64,000 bases of DNA from assembly GCF_008274805.1 (NCBI RefSeq), contig NZ_CP022579.1, positions 310,001 through 374,000 on the forward strand. The letters are read 5' to 3'. Positions 9,265 to 18,427 of this stretch are shown one piece after another. Below the pieces are notes generated by a model. The model was not told where the DNA came from. It searched no databases and saw only the letters and a list, made by a program, of their open reading frames with translations. The position numbers and the translations under genes were made by a program. Positions within the stretch are counted from its first letter, which is position 1. Every line of letters begins with the position of its first letter. This stretch comes from Oryzomicrobium terrae. Its GTDB lineage: Bacteria; Pseudomonadota; Gammaproteobacteria; Burkholderiales; Rhodocyclaceae.

Positions 9265-10494
9265 CTAGAGCGGTTCGGCGGGGCCGCCCCACAACTGGTT
9301 GAGGTCGGGGAAGTTCCACTTGTCCGGATCTTCCCGGCCGGCGATCTTCTCGCGGCAGCCGGGTTGGCCCAGATCCACCACTTCCGGACGGATGCGCGCC
9401 TGGGCCTTGGTCGAGTAGAACACCTTGAGGCGCGGCACCAGCAGGGATTTCGGGTTCTGCTCCATGACGATCCCCAGGCGGCCCGATTCGAGGCGCACCA
9501 GGGAACCCACCGGGTAGATGCCCACGGTCTTGACGAAGGCTTTGAACACCGCCGGGTCGAAGTGCCCCTCGGCCCATTCGGCCATCTTGCGCAGGGACTC
9601 GGCCGGGTCCCAGCCGGATTTGTAGGGGCGGTTCGAGGTGATCGCGTCGTAGACGTCGCAGACCGCACCCATCTTGGCGTAGAGGCTGATCTGCTCGCCC
9701 TTGAGGCGCTCCGGGTAGCCGCTGCCGTCGATCTTTTCGTGGTGATGCAGGCACACGTCCAGGGTGACGTCGCTGACCCCGGTGCCGGCCAGCAGCATGG
9801 CGTGGCCCTCGGCCGGATGGCTCTTCACGGCGAGGAATTCGGCGTCGGTGAGCTTGCCCGGCTTGTTGAGGATGGCCGGGTCGATGGCCATCTTGCCCAG
9901 GTCGTGGAGCAGGCCGGCCATGCCGGCCTCGCGTGCTTCGGCTTCGCTCAGGCCCAGCTCCCGGGCCAGGGCGATCATCAGGGCACAGACCGCCACCGAG
10001 TGCATGTAGGTGTAGTCGTCGGCGGTCTTGAGCCGGGCCAGGCTGATCAGGGCGCCCGGGTTGCGCAGCACCGAATTGGAAATCTCGTCCACCAGGGGTT
10101 GGGCGTTGGCCGCGTCCAGGGCCTTGCCCATGCGCGCTTCCTGGAACATGGAGGTGACCGCCTGGCGGGCCTTGGCGCAGATCTTGGCGGCCCGGTCGAG
10201 CTCGGCACTCATCGACACCTTTTCCACCGGGACCGGGCCGTTGCTGGCGGCCTGGAGCAGATCCCGCTCCACCGCCGCGTCGGACTCCTCCTTGGCCTGG
10301 CCTTCGGCCACATCCAGGCCCTGGGCGGTATCGATCCACACTTCACGGATGCTGCTGTCGAGCAGGCGGTCGATGTCCTGGGGGTCTTCGAGCAGGAAGG
10401 CGGAGCGCCAGAAGGGGTGCTCCATCCAGGATCCACAGAGTTCGTGCAGGTACATGCCGACGCGCAGGTGGTCGACGGAGATTCGCTTGAGCAT
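9265..10494 (-). CDS. HD-GYP domain cyclic-di-GMP phosphodiesterase (DUF3391 N-terminus)
   Basis: The 409-aa cytosolic protein opens with a DUF3391-like domain (about 1-130) starting KRISVDHLRVGMYLHEL. The HD-GYP domain (about 140-320) carries HSVAVCALM, GLLHDLGKM (HD at 197-198), HHHEKIDGSGYP (GYP at about 259-261) and KMGAVCDVYDAITSNRPYK. These are the metal- and substrate-binding residues of c-di-GMP phosphodiesterases. A C-terminal tail of about 80 residues follows. It is not obviously in an operon: the metK terminator lies upstream and the ahcY promoter lies immediately downstream. Confidence 0.93.
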   Translation of the reverse strand: MLKRISVDHLRVGMYLHELCGSWMEHPFWRSAFLLEDPQDIDRLLDSSIREVWIDTAQGLDVAEGQAKEESDAAVERDLLQAASNGPVPVEKVSMSAELDRAAKICAKARQAVTSMFQEARMGKALDAANAQPLVDEISNSVLRNPGALISLARLKTADDYTYMHSVAVCALMIALARELGLSEAEAREAGMAGLLHDLGKMAIDPAILNKPGKLTDAEFLAVKSHPAEGHAMLLAGTGVSDVTLDVCLHHHEKIDGSGYPERLKGEQISLYAKMGAVCDVYDAITSNRPYKSGWDPAESLRKMAEWAEGHFDPAVFKAFVKTVGIYPVGSLVRLESGRLGIVMEQNPKSLLVPRLKVFYSTKAQARIRPEVVDLGQPGCREKIAGREDPDKWNFPDLNQLWGGPAEPL

Positions 10495-10517
10495 GGCGTA
10501 TGAAAAATGAATAGCCG

Positions 10518-10532
10518 GCCTATTTTATAGGC
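10518..10532 (-). promoter_or_regulatory. palindrome at the probable -10 of the HD-GYP gene
   Basis: GCCTAT-TTT-ATAGGC is a perfect inverted repeat about 25 bp before the HD-GYP start. On the minus strand it contains TATAAAAT, a good -10 sequence, so a bound repressor would block the promoter. No convincing -35 is seen. Confidence 0.35.
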
Positions 10533-10545
10533 GAACGCTCAAGGC

Positions 10546-10633
10546 GAAAAAGAAATACGCCACGCTGGAGTGCGGATGCGACAACGGGGTGCCGTGGCCC
10601 CCCGTTGGGTTATTGCGCGGGCGCAGCGTGGCG
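10546..10633 (-). terminator. structured terminator after metK
   Basis: Read on the minus strand, the 10-bp arm CGCCACGCTG (10633-10624) pairs with CAGCGTGGCG (10567-10558). Between them AACGGGG can pair with CCCCGTT. A T-rich tract (TATTTCTTTTT, 10556-10546) follows. It would end metK transcription just before the HD-GYP gene. Confidence 0.6.
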
Positions 10634-10657
10634 GCCGTTGCCGGCCGCCAGTGCGGC

Positions 10658-11824
10658 TTACAGCCCGGCGGCGGCGCGCAAGGCCTGGGCCTTGTCGGTG
10701 GCTTCCCAGGTGAATTCCGGCTCGTCCCGGCCGAAGTGGCCGTAGGCGGCGGTCTTCTGGTAGATCGGGCGCAGCAGGTCGAGCATCTGCACGATGCCCT
10801 TGGGGCGCAGGTCGAAGTGGGCGCGCACCAGTTCGGTCAGCTTCTCGTTGCTCACCTTGCCGGTACCGAAGGTCTCGACCATGATCGAGGTCGGCTGGGC
10901 CACGCCGATGGCGTAGGACACCTGCACCAGGCACTTGCTGGCCAGGCCGGCGGCGACGATGTTCTTGGCGACATAGCGGCCGGCGTAGGCGGCGGAACGG
11001 TCCACCTTGGAGGGATCCTTGCCGGAGAAGGCGCCGCCGCCGTGGGGAGCGGCACCGCCGTAGGTGTCGACGATGATCTTGCGACCGGTCAGGCCGCAGT
11101 CGCCTTGCGGGCCACCGATGACGAAGCGACCGGTGGGGTTCACCAGGTACTTGATCTCGCCCTTGATCAGCTCCTTGGGCAGCACCGGCTTGATCACGTC
11201 CTCGATCACCGCCTCGCGCAGACTGTCCAAGGGGATGTCCGGGGAGTGCTGGGTGGACAACACCACGGTGTCGATGGCTACCGGCTTACCATCCTCGTAG
11301 CGGATGGTGACTTGGGACTTGGCGTCCGGGCGCAGCCAGGGCAGGCGGCCGTCGCGGCGCAGCAGGGACTGGCGCTCCACCAGACGGTGGGACAGGTAGA
11401 TCGGCAGGGGCATCAGGGACGGGGTTTCGTCACAGGCGTAGCCGAACATCAGGCCCTGGTCGCCGGCGCCCTGGTCGAGGCCGTCGTCGTGGGCCTTGTC
11501 CACGCCCTGGGCGATGTCCGGGCTCTGCTTGTCGTAGGCCACCAGCACGGCGCAGCCCTTGTAGTCGATGCCGTACTCGGTGTTGTCGTAGCCGATGCGG
11601 CGGATGGTGTCCCGGGCCACCTGGATGTAGTCCACGTTGGCGTGGGTGGTGATCTCGCCGGCCAGCACCACCAGACCGGTGTTGCACAGGGTTTCGGCGG
11701 CGACGCGGGCCTTGGGGTCCTGGGTCAGGATGGCGTCCAGGATGGCGTCGGAAATCTGGTCCGCGACTTTGTCGGGGTGGCCTTCGGAGACGGACTCCGA
11801 GGTGAAGAAGTAGCTGTTCGACAT
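10658..11824 (-). CDS. metK: S-adenosylmethionine synthetase
   Basis: MetK makes SAM from methionine and ATP. The 388-aa product has [20 protein letters not shown] at the N-terminus, [16 protein letters not shown], the phosphate-binding [19 protein letters not shown] segment, and family length. ATG 11824 is used rather than the frame start at 11848, because MSNSYFF is the usual N-terminus and a GGAG lies 12 nt upstream. It is transcribed separately from the ahcY operon and divergently from the lipid A acyltransferases. A terminator-like hairpin occupies its leader. Confidence 0.97.
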   Translation of the reverse strand: MSNSYFFTSESVSEGHPDKVADQISDAILDAILTQDPKARVAAETLCNTGLVVLAGEITTHANVDYIQVARDTIRRIGYDNTEYGIDYKGCAVLVAYDKQSPDIAQGVDKAHDDGLDQGAGDQGLMFGYACDETPSLMPLPIYLSHRLVERQSLLRRDGRLPWLRPDAKSQVTIRYEDGKPVAIDTVVLSTQHSPDIPLDSLREAVIEDVIKPVLPKELIKGEIKYLVNPTGRFVIGGPQGDCGLTGRKIIVDTYGGAAPHGGGAFSGKDPSKVDRSAAYAGRYVAKNIVAAGLASKCLVQVSYAIGVAQPTSIMVETFGTGKVSNEKLTELVRAHFDLRPKGIVQMLDLLRPIYQKTAAYGHFGRDEPEFTWEATDKAQALRAAAGL

Positions 11825-11840
11825 GGGTGGTGCACGCTCC

Positions 11841-11886
11841 AAAAACAAAATCCCCGGATTGTTGCCGGCGTACCGGCTCCGGGGAT
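11841..11886 (-). promoter_or_regulatory. attenuator-like hairpin in the metK leader
   Basis: On the minus strand, ATCCCCGG (11886-11879) pairs with CCGGGGAT (11857-11850). The enclosed GCCGG-TACG-CCGGC adds a second stem with a TACG tetraloop. TTTGTTTTT follows directly and then the metK GGAG. This is an intrinsic-terminator shape lying between a plausible promoter and the start codon (ATG 11824). Either it regulates metK by attenuation, or it ends an unseen short upstream transcript. Confidence 0.6.
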
Positions 11887-11985
11887 GCGAGCGGTGACGC
11901 TTTAGCAGTATTTGTACCGATTCAGCCTGTGTTTCCGGCCCCGGTTCCGCCCTGCAAGTTGTCCGTTTAACTCGGCGGTCCGATA

Positions 11986-12014
11986 ATTCTCGCTTTTTGG
12001 CCGTCCCCGGTCAA
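11986..12014 (-). promoter_or_regulatory. possible metK promoter
   Basis: On the minus strand TTGACC (12014-12009) is followed after 17 nt by GAGAAT (11991-11986). It would give a leader of roughly 155 nt that includes the hairpin before metK. The -10 matches consensus at four of six bases. Confidence 0.4.
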
Positions 12015-12040
12015 GCCAACGGTCAGCAAAGACCCTACTC

Positions 12041-12955
12041 ATGTCCCTGATTTACCGCCTTATTTTCAAAGGTCTGGCCTGTCTTCCCCTGCCCCTGCTG
12101 CACGGCGCCGGCGCCCTGCTCGGGCGCTTGGCCTACCGCCTGTCGCCCCGCACCCGGGCCCAGACCCGGGCCAATCTGGTCCAGGCCTTCGGTGCCGCCG
12201 AGGCCGACCGGTTGCTGCCGACGGTGATGGCCGAATCCGGCAAGGGAGCCTTCGAGTTGCCCACGACCTGGCTGTCCAGCCTGGAGGCGGTGACCGACCG
12301 GGTGAAGCAGGTCAGTGGCTGGGAGCACGTGGCCGAGGCCCAGGCCCGGGGCAAGGGAGTGATCTTCCTTACGCCCCATCTGGGGTGCTTCGAGATCGCC
12401 GCCCAGTACCTGGCCCGCCATGCCCACGGGGTGCCGATCACCGTGCTGTACCGGGAACCGAAGCAAGCCTGGCTGAAGGAATTTCTCCTCGCCGGGCGCG
12501 TGCGTGGCGAGCGCATGAAAGTTGCCGCCGCCGACCTGGCCGGGGTGCGCAGCCTGATCCGCGCCCTGAAGCACAAGGAGATGGTCGGCCTGCTGCCCGA
12601 CCAGGCCCCCGGCGCCGGCCAGGGCGAGTGGCTGCCCTTCTTCGGCCGTCCCGCCTACACCATGACCCTGGCGGCGCGCCTGACCGAAACCGGCGCCGCC
12701 ACCCTGTTCGTGTACATGGAGCGCCTGCCCGGCGGCCAGGGCTACCACTACCACATCCGTCCTCCGCTCACGCCCCTGGAAGGCGATACCGTGGCCCGCG
12801 CCGCCCAGATCAACCGGGAGGTGGAGGCCATGATCCGGGAATGCCCTGCCCAGTACCTGTGGTCCTATAACCGCTACAAGCAGCCGTCCGGCGCGCCGCC
12901 CGCACCGGAGGCCAATGCCGCTGCACCCATGAACTCACCGCCGACCGCCCCATGA
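12041..12955 (+). CDS. LpxL/HtrB-family lipid A acyltransferase (first of two)
   Basis: The 304-aa protein has an N-terminal hydrophobic segment and the acyltransferase core with HLGCFE (the HX4D/E catalytic motif of LpxL/LpxM), then LLPDQAPGAGQGEWLPFFG, where acceptor-side residues lie in the family. Such enzymes add secondary acyl chains to Kdo-lipid A at the inner membrane. It is followed by a paralogue, overlapped by ATGA. I do not assign LpxL versus LpxM because the pair cannot be told apart by reading. Confidence 0.87.
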   Translation: MSLIYRLIFKGLACLPLPLLHGAGALLGRLAYRLSPRTRAQTRANLVQAFGAAEADRLLPTVMAESGKGAFELPTTWLSSLEAVTDRVKQVSGWEHVAEAQARGKGVIFLTPHLGCFEIAAQYLARHAHGVPITVLYREPKQAWLKEFLLAGRVRGERMKVAAADLAGVRSLIRALKHKEMVGLLPDQAPGAGQGEWLPFFGRPAYTMTLAARLTETGAATLFVYMERLPGGQGYHYHIRPPLTPLEGDTVARAAQINREVEAMIRECPAQYLWSYNRYKQPSGAPPAPEANAAAPMNSPPTAP

Positions 12956-13830
12956 GCAAATTCTTCACCTACCTCGCCCTGGGCCTGCTCTGGTTGCTGC
13001 ACTGGCTGCCCCTGCCCGCTTTCGTCGCCATCGGCCGCGGGCTCGGCTGGCTGCTCTTCTGGCTGGCTGCGCCGCGCCGCAAGGTGGTGCGCATCAACCT
13101 CAAGCTGTGCTTCCCCCACCTCTCCGAGGCCGAGCGGGAGCGCCTCGCCAAGGATCACTTCGCCATGGTGGCGCGCAGCTTCCTCGAGCGCAGCATCCTG
13201 TGGTTTGCTCCGGAAGCGCGCATCCGCCGCCTGGTGCGCTTCAAGAACCAGGAGCGCTTCGATGCCCTGGTTGGCCAACCGGTGATCCTGCTCGCTCCCC
13301 ACTTCGTCGGCCTGGACTGGGGCGGCGCACGCATCGCCATGAGCTACGACTGCGCCAGCATGTACGCCCACCAGAAGAACCCGATCCTGGACAAGTGGCT
13401 GCTGCACGGCCGCACCCGCTTCGGCGACCAGCAGCTGCTGTCGCGCCAGGACGGGGTGCGCGGCATTGCCCGGGCGCTCAAGGCCCACCGGCCGTTCTAC
13501 TACCTGCCGGACATGGATTACGGTCCCCGGGATTCGATCTTCGTGCCCTTCTTCGGCGTCCAGACCGCCACCATCTCCGGCCTGCCCCGGCTGGCCACCC
13601 TGGGCCGGGCGACGGTGCTGCCAGTGGTCACCCGGGCCCTGCCCAACGGCGCCGGCTATGAAGTGGAATTCGGTGAGCCGTGGACCGACTACCCCACCGA
13701 CGACCTGGAAGCCGACACCCGGCGCATGAATGCCGAGATCGAACGCTGGGTGCTGACCATGCCCGAGCAGTACTACTGGGTGCACAAGCGCTTCAAGACT
13801 CGCCCCCCGGGCGAGCCGCGCATCTACTGA
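12952..13830 (+). CDS. LpxL/HtrB-family lipid A acyltransferase (second of two)
   Basis: The 292-aa product has a TM segment near the start (LALGLLWLLHWLPLPAF), the catalytic HFVGLD (HX4D) motif, the segment YLPDMDYGPRDSIFVPFFGV, and a C-terminus with QYYWVHKRFKTRPPGEP as in LpxL-type enzymes. It overlaps the previous acyltransferase gene by 4 nt, so the two secondary acylations of lipid A are probably made together. A GNAT gene follows after 8 bp. Confidence 0.9.
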   Translation: MSKFFTYLALGLLWLLHWLPLPAFVAIGRGLGWLLFWLAAPRRKVVRINLKLCFPHLSEAERERLAKDHFAMVARSFLERSILWFAPEARIRRLVRFKNQERFDALVGQPVILLAPHFVGLDWGGARIAMSYDCASMYAHQKNPILDKWLLHGRTRFGDQQLLSRQDGVRGIARALKAHRPFYYLPDMDYGPRDSIFVPFFGVQTATISGLPRLATLGRATVLPVVTRALPNGAGYEVEFGEPWTDYPTDDLEADTRRMNAEIERWVLTMPEQYYWVHKRFKTRPPGEPRIY

Positions 13831-13838
13831 GGACGGCC

Positions 13839-14372
13839 ATGAGCAGCATTTCACGCCTGCCCGCCGGCACCGCCATCCGCCCCATGGACGCGGCCGACAT
13901 CGGCCCGGTGGCCGAATTGGCCCGGCGCATCTGGCAGGCCACCTACCCGGGCATCATCACCCAGGACCAGATCGACTACATGCTGGCGCAGCGCTACAAC
14001 GCCACGGTGCTGGCCGAGGAGCTGGGCCGGGACGACGTGGCCTGGGACGTGCTGTGGCGCGATGGGGCGCGCATCGGTTTCGCCGCCACCTTGTTTCCGC
14101 CGGAGGGTGAAGCCGAGGCCAAGCTCGACAAGCTCTATCTGGATCCGACCCACCAGCGCGGCGGCCTGGGCGGGGCCCTGATCGCCCATGTGGCGGAACG
14201 GGCGGCCGCCCGGGGGTGCCAAACCCTCGTCCTGGCGGTCAACAAGCACAACGCCCCGGCCATCGGCGCCTATCGCAAGCACGGCTTTACCGTGCGCGAG
14301 TCCGTGACCAAGGACATCGGCCACGGCTTCGTCATGGACGACTTTATAATGGCTCGCAATCTATCCCGGTGA
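13839..14372 (+). CDS. GNAT-family N-acetyltransferase
   Basis: The 177-aa protein has the GNAT fold signs: an N-terminal strand AIRPMDAADIGPVAELARRI, the strand pair around LDKLYLDPTHQRGGLGGALI that holds the acetyl-CoA pyrophosphate loop (QRGGLGGAL), and the C-terminal ATP-like segment LVLAVNKHNAPAIGAYRKHG. The start at 13839 follows GAGGA and lies 8 bp after the acyltransferase stop. The substrate is unknown. A perfect TATAAT occurs near its 3' end (14345-14350) and could help dapF expression. Confidence 0.88.
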   Translation: MSSISRLPAGTAIRPMDAADIGPVAELARRIWQATYPGIITQDQIDYMLAQRYNATVLAEELGRDDVAWDVLWRDGARIGFAATLFPPEGEAEAKLDKLYLDPTHQRGGLGGALIAHVAERAAARGCQTLVLAVNKHNAPAIGAYRKHGFTVRESVTKDIGHGFVMDDFIMARNLSR

Positions 14373-14396
14373 TCCGGGCCTCAACCTCCTGCACTC

Positions 14397-15227
14397 ATGA
14401 ATCTCAAATTTTCCAAGATGCATGGCCTGGGCAACGACTTCGTCGTCATCGACGGCGTGCGCCAGACCGTGAACCTAAGCTCCGCCCAGGTGCGCGCCCT
14501 GGCCGACCGCCACTTCGGCGTCGGCTGCGACCAGTTGCTGCTGGTGGAGCCCGCCAGCCAGCCCGGCGTCGATTTCCGCTACCGCATCTTCAACGCCGAC
14601 GGCGGCGAGGTCGAGCAGTGCGGCAACGGCGCCCGCTGCTTCGTGCGCTTCGTGCACGACCAGGGCCTGACCGCCAAGCGTGCCATCCGCGTCGAGACCC
14701 AGAAAGGCATCATCGAGCCGCGCCTCAACGACGACGGCGAGGTCACGGTGGACATGGGCGTGCCCGTGTTCGAACCGGACCAGGTGCCCTTCGTCAGCCC
14801 CAGCCGGGAAGTGGCCCAGTCCCTCCAGGTGGGTGACGAGGAAGTGCAGATCACCGCCGTGTCCATGGGCAACCCCCACGCCGTGCAGGTGGTGGCCGAC
14901 GTGGACCGCGCCCCGGTGGAGCGCCAGGGGCCGATCATCGAATCCCACCCGCGCTTCCCCAAGCGGGTCAACGCCGGCTTCATGCAGGTGGTGGATCGCC
15001 ATTCCATCCGCCTGCGTGTCTATGAGCGCGGCGCTGGCGAGACCCTGGCCTGCGGTACCGGCGCCTGTGCCGCCGTGGTCGCCGGCATCGCCCGGGGCCT
15101 GCTCGATTCCCCGGTCCGGGTCGAGACCCGGGGCGGCTTCCTTTCTATTGCCTGGGGCGGGGAGGGCACCCCGGTGCTCATGACCGGCCCGGCCGTCACC
15201 GTCTTTTCCGGAGAAATCACCCTATGA
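14397..15227 (+). CDS. dapF: diaminopimelate epimerase
   Basis: DapF interconverts LL- and meso-diaminopimelate for lysine and peptidoglycan. The 276-aa product starts [17 protein letters not shown]. It carries both catalytic cysteine motifs: [10 protein letters not shown] at about residues 79-88 and [10 protein letters not shown] at about 217-226. It ends with an overlap (ATGA) into the DUF484 gene. dapF-DUF484-xerC is a common proteobacterial order. lysA lies elsewhere in this window (34.8 kb). Confidence 0.96.
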   Translation: MNLKFSKMHGLGNDFVVIDGVRQTVNLSSAQVRALADRHFGVGCDQLLLVEPASQPGVDFRYRIFNADGGEVEQCGNGARCFVRFVHDQGLTAKRAIRVETQKGIIEPRLNDDGEVTVDMGVPVFEPDQVPFVSPSREVAQSLQVGDEEVQITAVSMGNPHAVQVVADVDRAPVERQGPIIESHPRFPKRVNAGFMQVVDRHSIRLRVYERGAGETLACGTGACAAVVAGIARGLLDSPVRVETRGGFLSIAWGGEGTPVLMTGPAVTVFSGEITL

Positions 15228-15913
15228 GCGCCTCCACCGCCGCCCTGCGCGCCGAAGATGTCGCCCACTACCTGCAGAACCACCCTCAGTTCTTCGAGGA
15301 CTACGCCGACCTGATGGCCCGGGTGGTGATCCCCCACCCCCACGGCGGGCGGGCGATCTCCATCACCGAGCGGCAGATGCTCACCCTGCGCGAGCAGAGC
15401 CGCAGCCTGGAAGGCCGGCTGATGGAGCTGATGCGCTACGGCGAGCAGAACGACGCCATCTCGGAAAAGCTGCACCGTCTGGCCGTCTCCCTGGTGGCCG
15501 CCGCCTCGCCCCTGGCGGTGGTGAATGGGGTGTATCTGCAACTCAAGGAAGACTTCGAGATCCCCCACGTTGCCCTGCGCCTGTGGGAGACCCCGGCCGG
15601 CCTGGGTGAGGGCGCCGAACTGCCCGATTTCCTGGCCTGCGGCGAGGAGCTGGCGGTGTTCGCCGAAACCCTGGGCAAGCCCTACTGCGGTGCCGCCCAC
15701 GGTTTCGAGACCTCTTCCTGGTTCGGCCCCAGCGCGCCCCATATCCGCTCCCAGGCCCTGATCGCCCTGCGCAGCGGCGGCGCCACTCTGGGCATGATCG
15801 CCCTGGGCAGCGAGGATGCCGAACGCTTCTATGCCGACATGGGCACCCTCTACCTGGAGCGCCTCGGCGAGCTGGTTTCCGCTGCCATCCTGCGGGTGAC
15901 CCGCCCCGCCTGA
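15224..15913 (+). CDS. DUF484 family protein
   Basis: The 229-aa protein has an N-terminal segment typical of DUF484 ([20 protein letters not shown]) followed by a short coiled coil (about 45-85) and a GAF-like C-terminal domain (about 85-225). The family sits between dapF and xerC in many proteobacteria, but its function is not established. It overlaps dapF by 4 nt, and 28 bp separate it from xerC. Confidence 0.93.
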   Translation: MSASTAALRAEDVAHYLQNHPQFFEDYADLMARVVIPHPHGGRAISITERQMLTLREQSRSLEGRLMELMRYGEQNDAISEKLHRLAVSLVAAASPLAVVNGVYLQLKEDFEIPHVALRLWETPAGLGEGAELPDFLACGEELAVFAETLGKPYCGAAHGFETSSWFGPSAPHIRSQALIALRSGGATLGMIALGSEDAERFYADMGTLYLERLGELVSAAILRVTRPA

Positions 15914-15941
15914 GGCGTGGGCGTTTCGTCCCCGATCCGCC

Positions 15942-16916
15942 ATGGCGCGCAAGGCGGCACCTCCTGACAGCGCCGCGGCGGTCGAGCTGGCCCCGGTGCC
16001 GGAAGACGTCGCCCGGGTGGCGGCCTTCTGTGCCGAACTGCGCGACCAGCGCCGCGCCTCGCCCCACACCGTGGCTAACTACGGCCGCGATGTGACCCGT
16101 CTGGCCAGCCTGGCCGCCGGCCTGCCGACGCCGTTGCCGCTGACCGCCCTGGAAGGGCACCACATCCGCCGCTTTGCCGCCAAGCTGCACGGCGAGGGCT
16201 TGTCCGGGCGCTCAATCGCCCGGCTGCTCTCCTCCTGGCGTGGCTTCTACCGTTGGCTGGTGGCCCGGGGCGGGCCGGCGGCCAACCCGGTGGAAGGGGT
16301 GCGCGCGCCGAAATCGCCGCAACGCCTGCCCAAGGTGCTCTCCCCGGACGAGGCCGGGCGGCTGCTCGATGGCCAGGATTACGCCGGCGACGGGGCCGAC
16401 GAGCGCCTGCTCTGCCGCGACCTGGCCATGTTCGAGCTGTTCTATTCCTCGGGGCTGCGCCTGTCGGAACTGACCGGCCTCAACCTGGACTGCCTGGCCG
16501 ACCTGGCCGGCGGCGAGGTGCGGGTGCTAGGCAAGCGCGCCAAGCCACGCATCGTCCCGGTGGGTGCGGCGGCGCGCCGTGCCATCGACGCCTGGCTGGC
16601 GGTGCGCGGCGAGTTGGCCAAGCCTGACGAGCCGGCCCTGTTCGTCTCGCGTCGCGGTACCCGCCTGTCCGACCGCATGGTGGCGGCCCGTCTCGACCAG
16701 CGGGCGCGCCGCCTCGGCCTGGAGGTGCACGTCCATCCCCACATGCTGCGCCACTCCTTCGCCTCCCACGTGCTGCAATCCTCCGGCGACCTGCGTGCCG
16801 TGCAGGAGATGCTCGGCCACGCCAGCATCGCCTCGACCCAGGTCTACACCCACCTGGACTTCCAGCACCTGGCCAAGGTGTACGACGCCGCCCACCCCCG
16901 GGCCAAGCGCAAATGA
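15942..16916 (+). CDS. xerC: tyrosine recombinase XerC
   Basis: XerC with XerD resolves chromosome dimers at dif. The 324-aa product has an N-terminal SAM-like core-binding domain (about 20-115) and a catalytic domain with SSGLRLSELTGL (first Arg), HPHMLRHSFASHVLQ (His-x-x-Arg), LGHASIASTQVYTHLD (Trp/His position and nucleophile Tyr). The neighbourhood (dapF, DUF484) supports XerC rather than XerD or an integrase. Its stop overlaps the next start by ATGA. Confidence 0.94.
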   Translation: MARKAAPPDSAAAVELAPVPEDVARVAAFCAELRDQRRASPHTVANYGRDVTRLASLAAGLPTPLPLTALEGHHIRRFAAKLHGEGLSGRSIARLLSSWRGFYRWLVARGGPAANPVEGVRAPKSPQRLPKVLSPDEAGRLLDGQDYAGDGADERLLCRDLAMFELFYSSGLRLSELTGLNLDCLADLAGGEVRVLGKRAKPRIVPVGAAARRAIDAWLAVRGELAKPDEPALFVSRRGTRLSDRMVAARLDQRARRLGLEVHVHPHMLRHSFASHVLQSSGDLRAVQEMLGHASIASTQVYTHLDFQHLAKVYDAAHPRAKRK

Positions 16917-18079
16917 GCATCCCGGACGACTCCGCTGCGTGGGGCGGTCGCGCCAACCCCGACGACTTGCGCCGCTACCGGCGCAACCTGCAGAGCGAGG
17001 TGGACAGCGCCGCCCTGTACCGGGCCATGGCCGACCACGAGCCCCAGCCCGAACTGGCCGACGTGTACCGTCGCCTGGCCCAGGTGGAAGAGGCCCATGT
17101 CGAGTTCTGGTGCCGCCGCTTGGTCAAGGCCGGCGTCCAGCGCCCGCCCCTGCTGCCCTCCTGGCGCGCCCGGGTGCTGATGGCCCTGGCCCGGCGCCTG
17201 GGGGCCAAGACCGTGCTGCCGGTGGTGGCCGCCCAGGAGAGCCAGGACCGCGCCACCTACGACGCCCAGCGCGAGGCCAGCGGCACCCAGATGCCCGCCC
17301 AGGAGCGGTCCCACGCCCGCCTGCTCGCCCGCCTGGCGTCCCCGGGCGGGGCGACCTGGGATGGTGGCGCCTATGCCCGGCTCGAAGGCCGCCACGGCGC
17401 CGGCGGCGGCAACGCCCTGCGTGCTGCCGTGCTGGGGGCCAACGACGGGCTGGTGTCCACCTTCAGCCTGGTGATGGGGGTGGCCGGCGCCCAGTTCGAG
17501 TCGTCCACCGTGCTTGCCACCGGCCTGGCCGGCATGCTCGCCGGGGCCTGCTCCATGGCCATGGGCGAGTGGGTCTCGGTGCAGAGCAGCCGCGAGATGT
17601 ACGCCCGGCAGATCGCCGCCGAGGCCGACGAACTGGCCGAGGTGCCCGCCGAGGAACAGGCCGAATTGGCCCTGATCTACCGGGCCAAGGGCTTCGAGGC
17701 CGCCGAGGCCGAGGCCATCGCCGCCCGGGTGATCGCCGACAAGGACACCGCCCTCGACACCCTGGCCCGGGAGGAACTGGGCATCAATCCGGACGACCTG
17801 GGCGGTTCCGCCGGTAACGCCGCGGCGGCCTCCTTCGTCGTTTTCCTGGTGGGAGCGCTGGTGCCGGTGCTGCCGCTTTTTTATCTCGACGGCCAGGCGG
17901 CCATCGTCGGCAGTGCCGTGGCCAGCGCCCTGGGTCTGTTCGCCATCGGCGCTGGCATTTCCCTGTTCACCGGCCGCCACGCCGCCTGGTCCGGGCTGCG
18001 CCAACTGGCCATCGGCCTGGCCGCCGCGGCGGTGACCTACGGCGCCGGGCGCGGGCTGGAAGGGATGTTCGGCGGCTGA
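16913..18079 (+). CDS. ferritin-like domain fused to VIT1/CCC1 transporter (MbfA-like)
   Basis: The 388-aa product joins an N-terminal rubrerythrin/ferritin-like four-helix domain (about 10-145) to a C-terminal VIT1/CCC1 membrane domain (about 155-385). The first carries LQSEVDSAALYRAMADHE, VEEAHVEFW and a later QERSHARLL. The second begins AVLGANDGLVSTFSLVMGV and has GACSMAMGEWVS and several TM helices. This matches the membrane-bound ferritin A (MbfA) type, known in alphaproteobacteria as an iron exporter. Whether this one moves iron or manganese is not shown. It overlaps xerC by 4 nt. Confidence 0.88.
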   Translation: MSIPDDSAAWGGRANPDDLRRYRRNLQSEVDSAALYRAMADHEPQPELADVYRRLAQVEEAHVEFWCRRLVKAGVQRPPLLPSWRARVLMALARRLGAKTVLPVVAAQESQDRATYDAQREASGTQMPAQERSHARLLARLASPGGATWDGGAYARLEGRHGAGGGNALRAAVLGANDGLVSTFSLVMGVAGAQFESSTVLATGLAGMLAGACSMAMGEWVSVQSSREMYARQIAAEADELAEVPAEEQAELALIYRAKGFEAAEAEAIAARVIADKDTALDTLAREELGINPDDLGGSAGNAAAASFVVFLVGALVPVLPLFYLDGQAAIVGSAVASALGLFAIGAGISLFTGRHAAWSGLRQLAIGLAAAAVTYGAGRGLEGMFGG

Positions 18080-18427
18080 GCGTTCCCCGCGCGCGGCGCC
18101 GTGGCGTGCATGGCGCCCGTGGCCTGTCGTGAATGCCGCGGGGCCTGGCGAGTTCTGATGCGCCCGGCGCTGCCACGGCGCATTGGGGGCCCCGATGAGG
18201 ATCACCCGTACCGCCGTCAGGCGCAGACCCCGCCGTGCTGCAATCCAGCCCGGCTCGGCATTGATCCGACCTGGACCAGCGCGTGCCGCTGGCTTCCCCT
18301 GCCGCGGGTCAGTACACTCCGCCCTTCGCCGCGGCCCTGGCCGCGCGTCTCCAACGTATTGCGCGCATTCCAAGCATCCTACCCATTCCCGCTGCGCCGG
18401 ATTTCCCCCGTTTCCTGAAAGACCCCC
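18080..18427. other. 348-bp intergenic region before rlmI
   Basis: This stretch separates the MbfA-like gene from rlmI. I find no ORF with a credible start, no repeat copy and no clear terminator. A TACACT close to 18312 (in GGGTCAGTACACTCCG) is the best -10 candidate for rlmI, without a good -35. Otherwise I see nothing. Confidence 0.4.
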
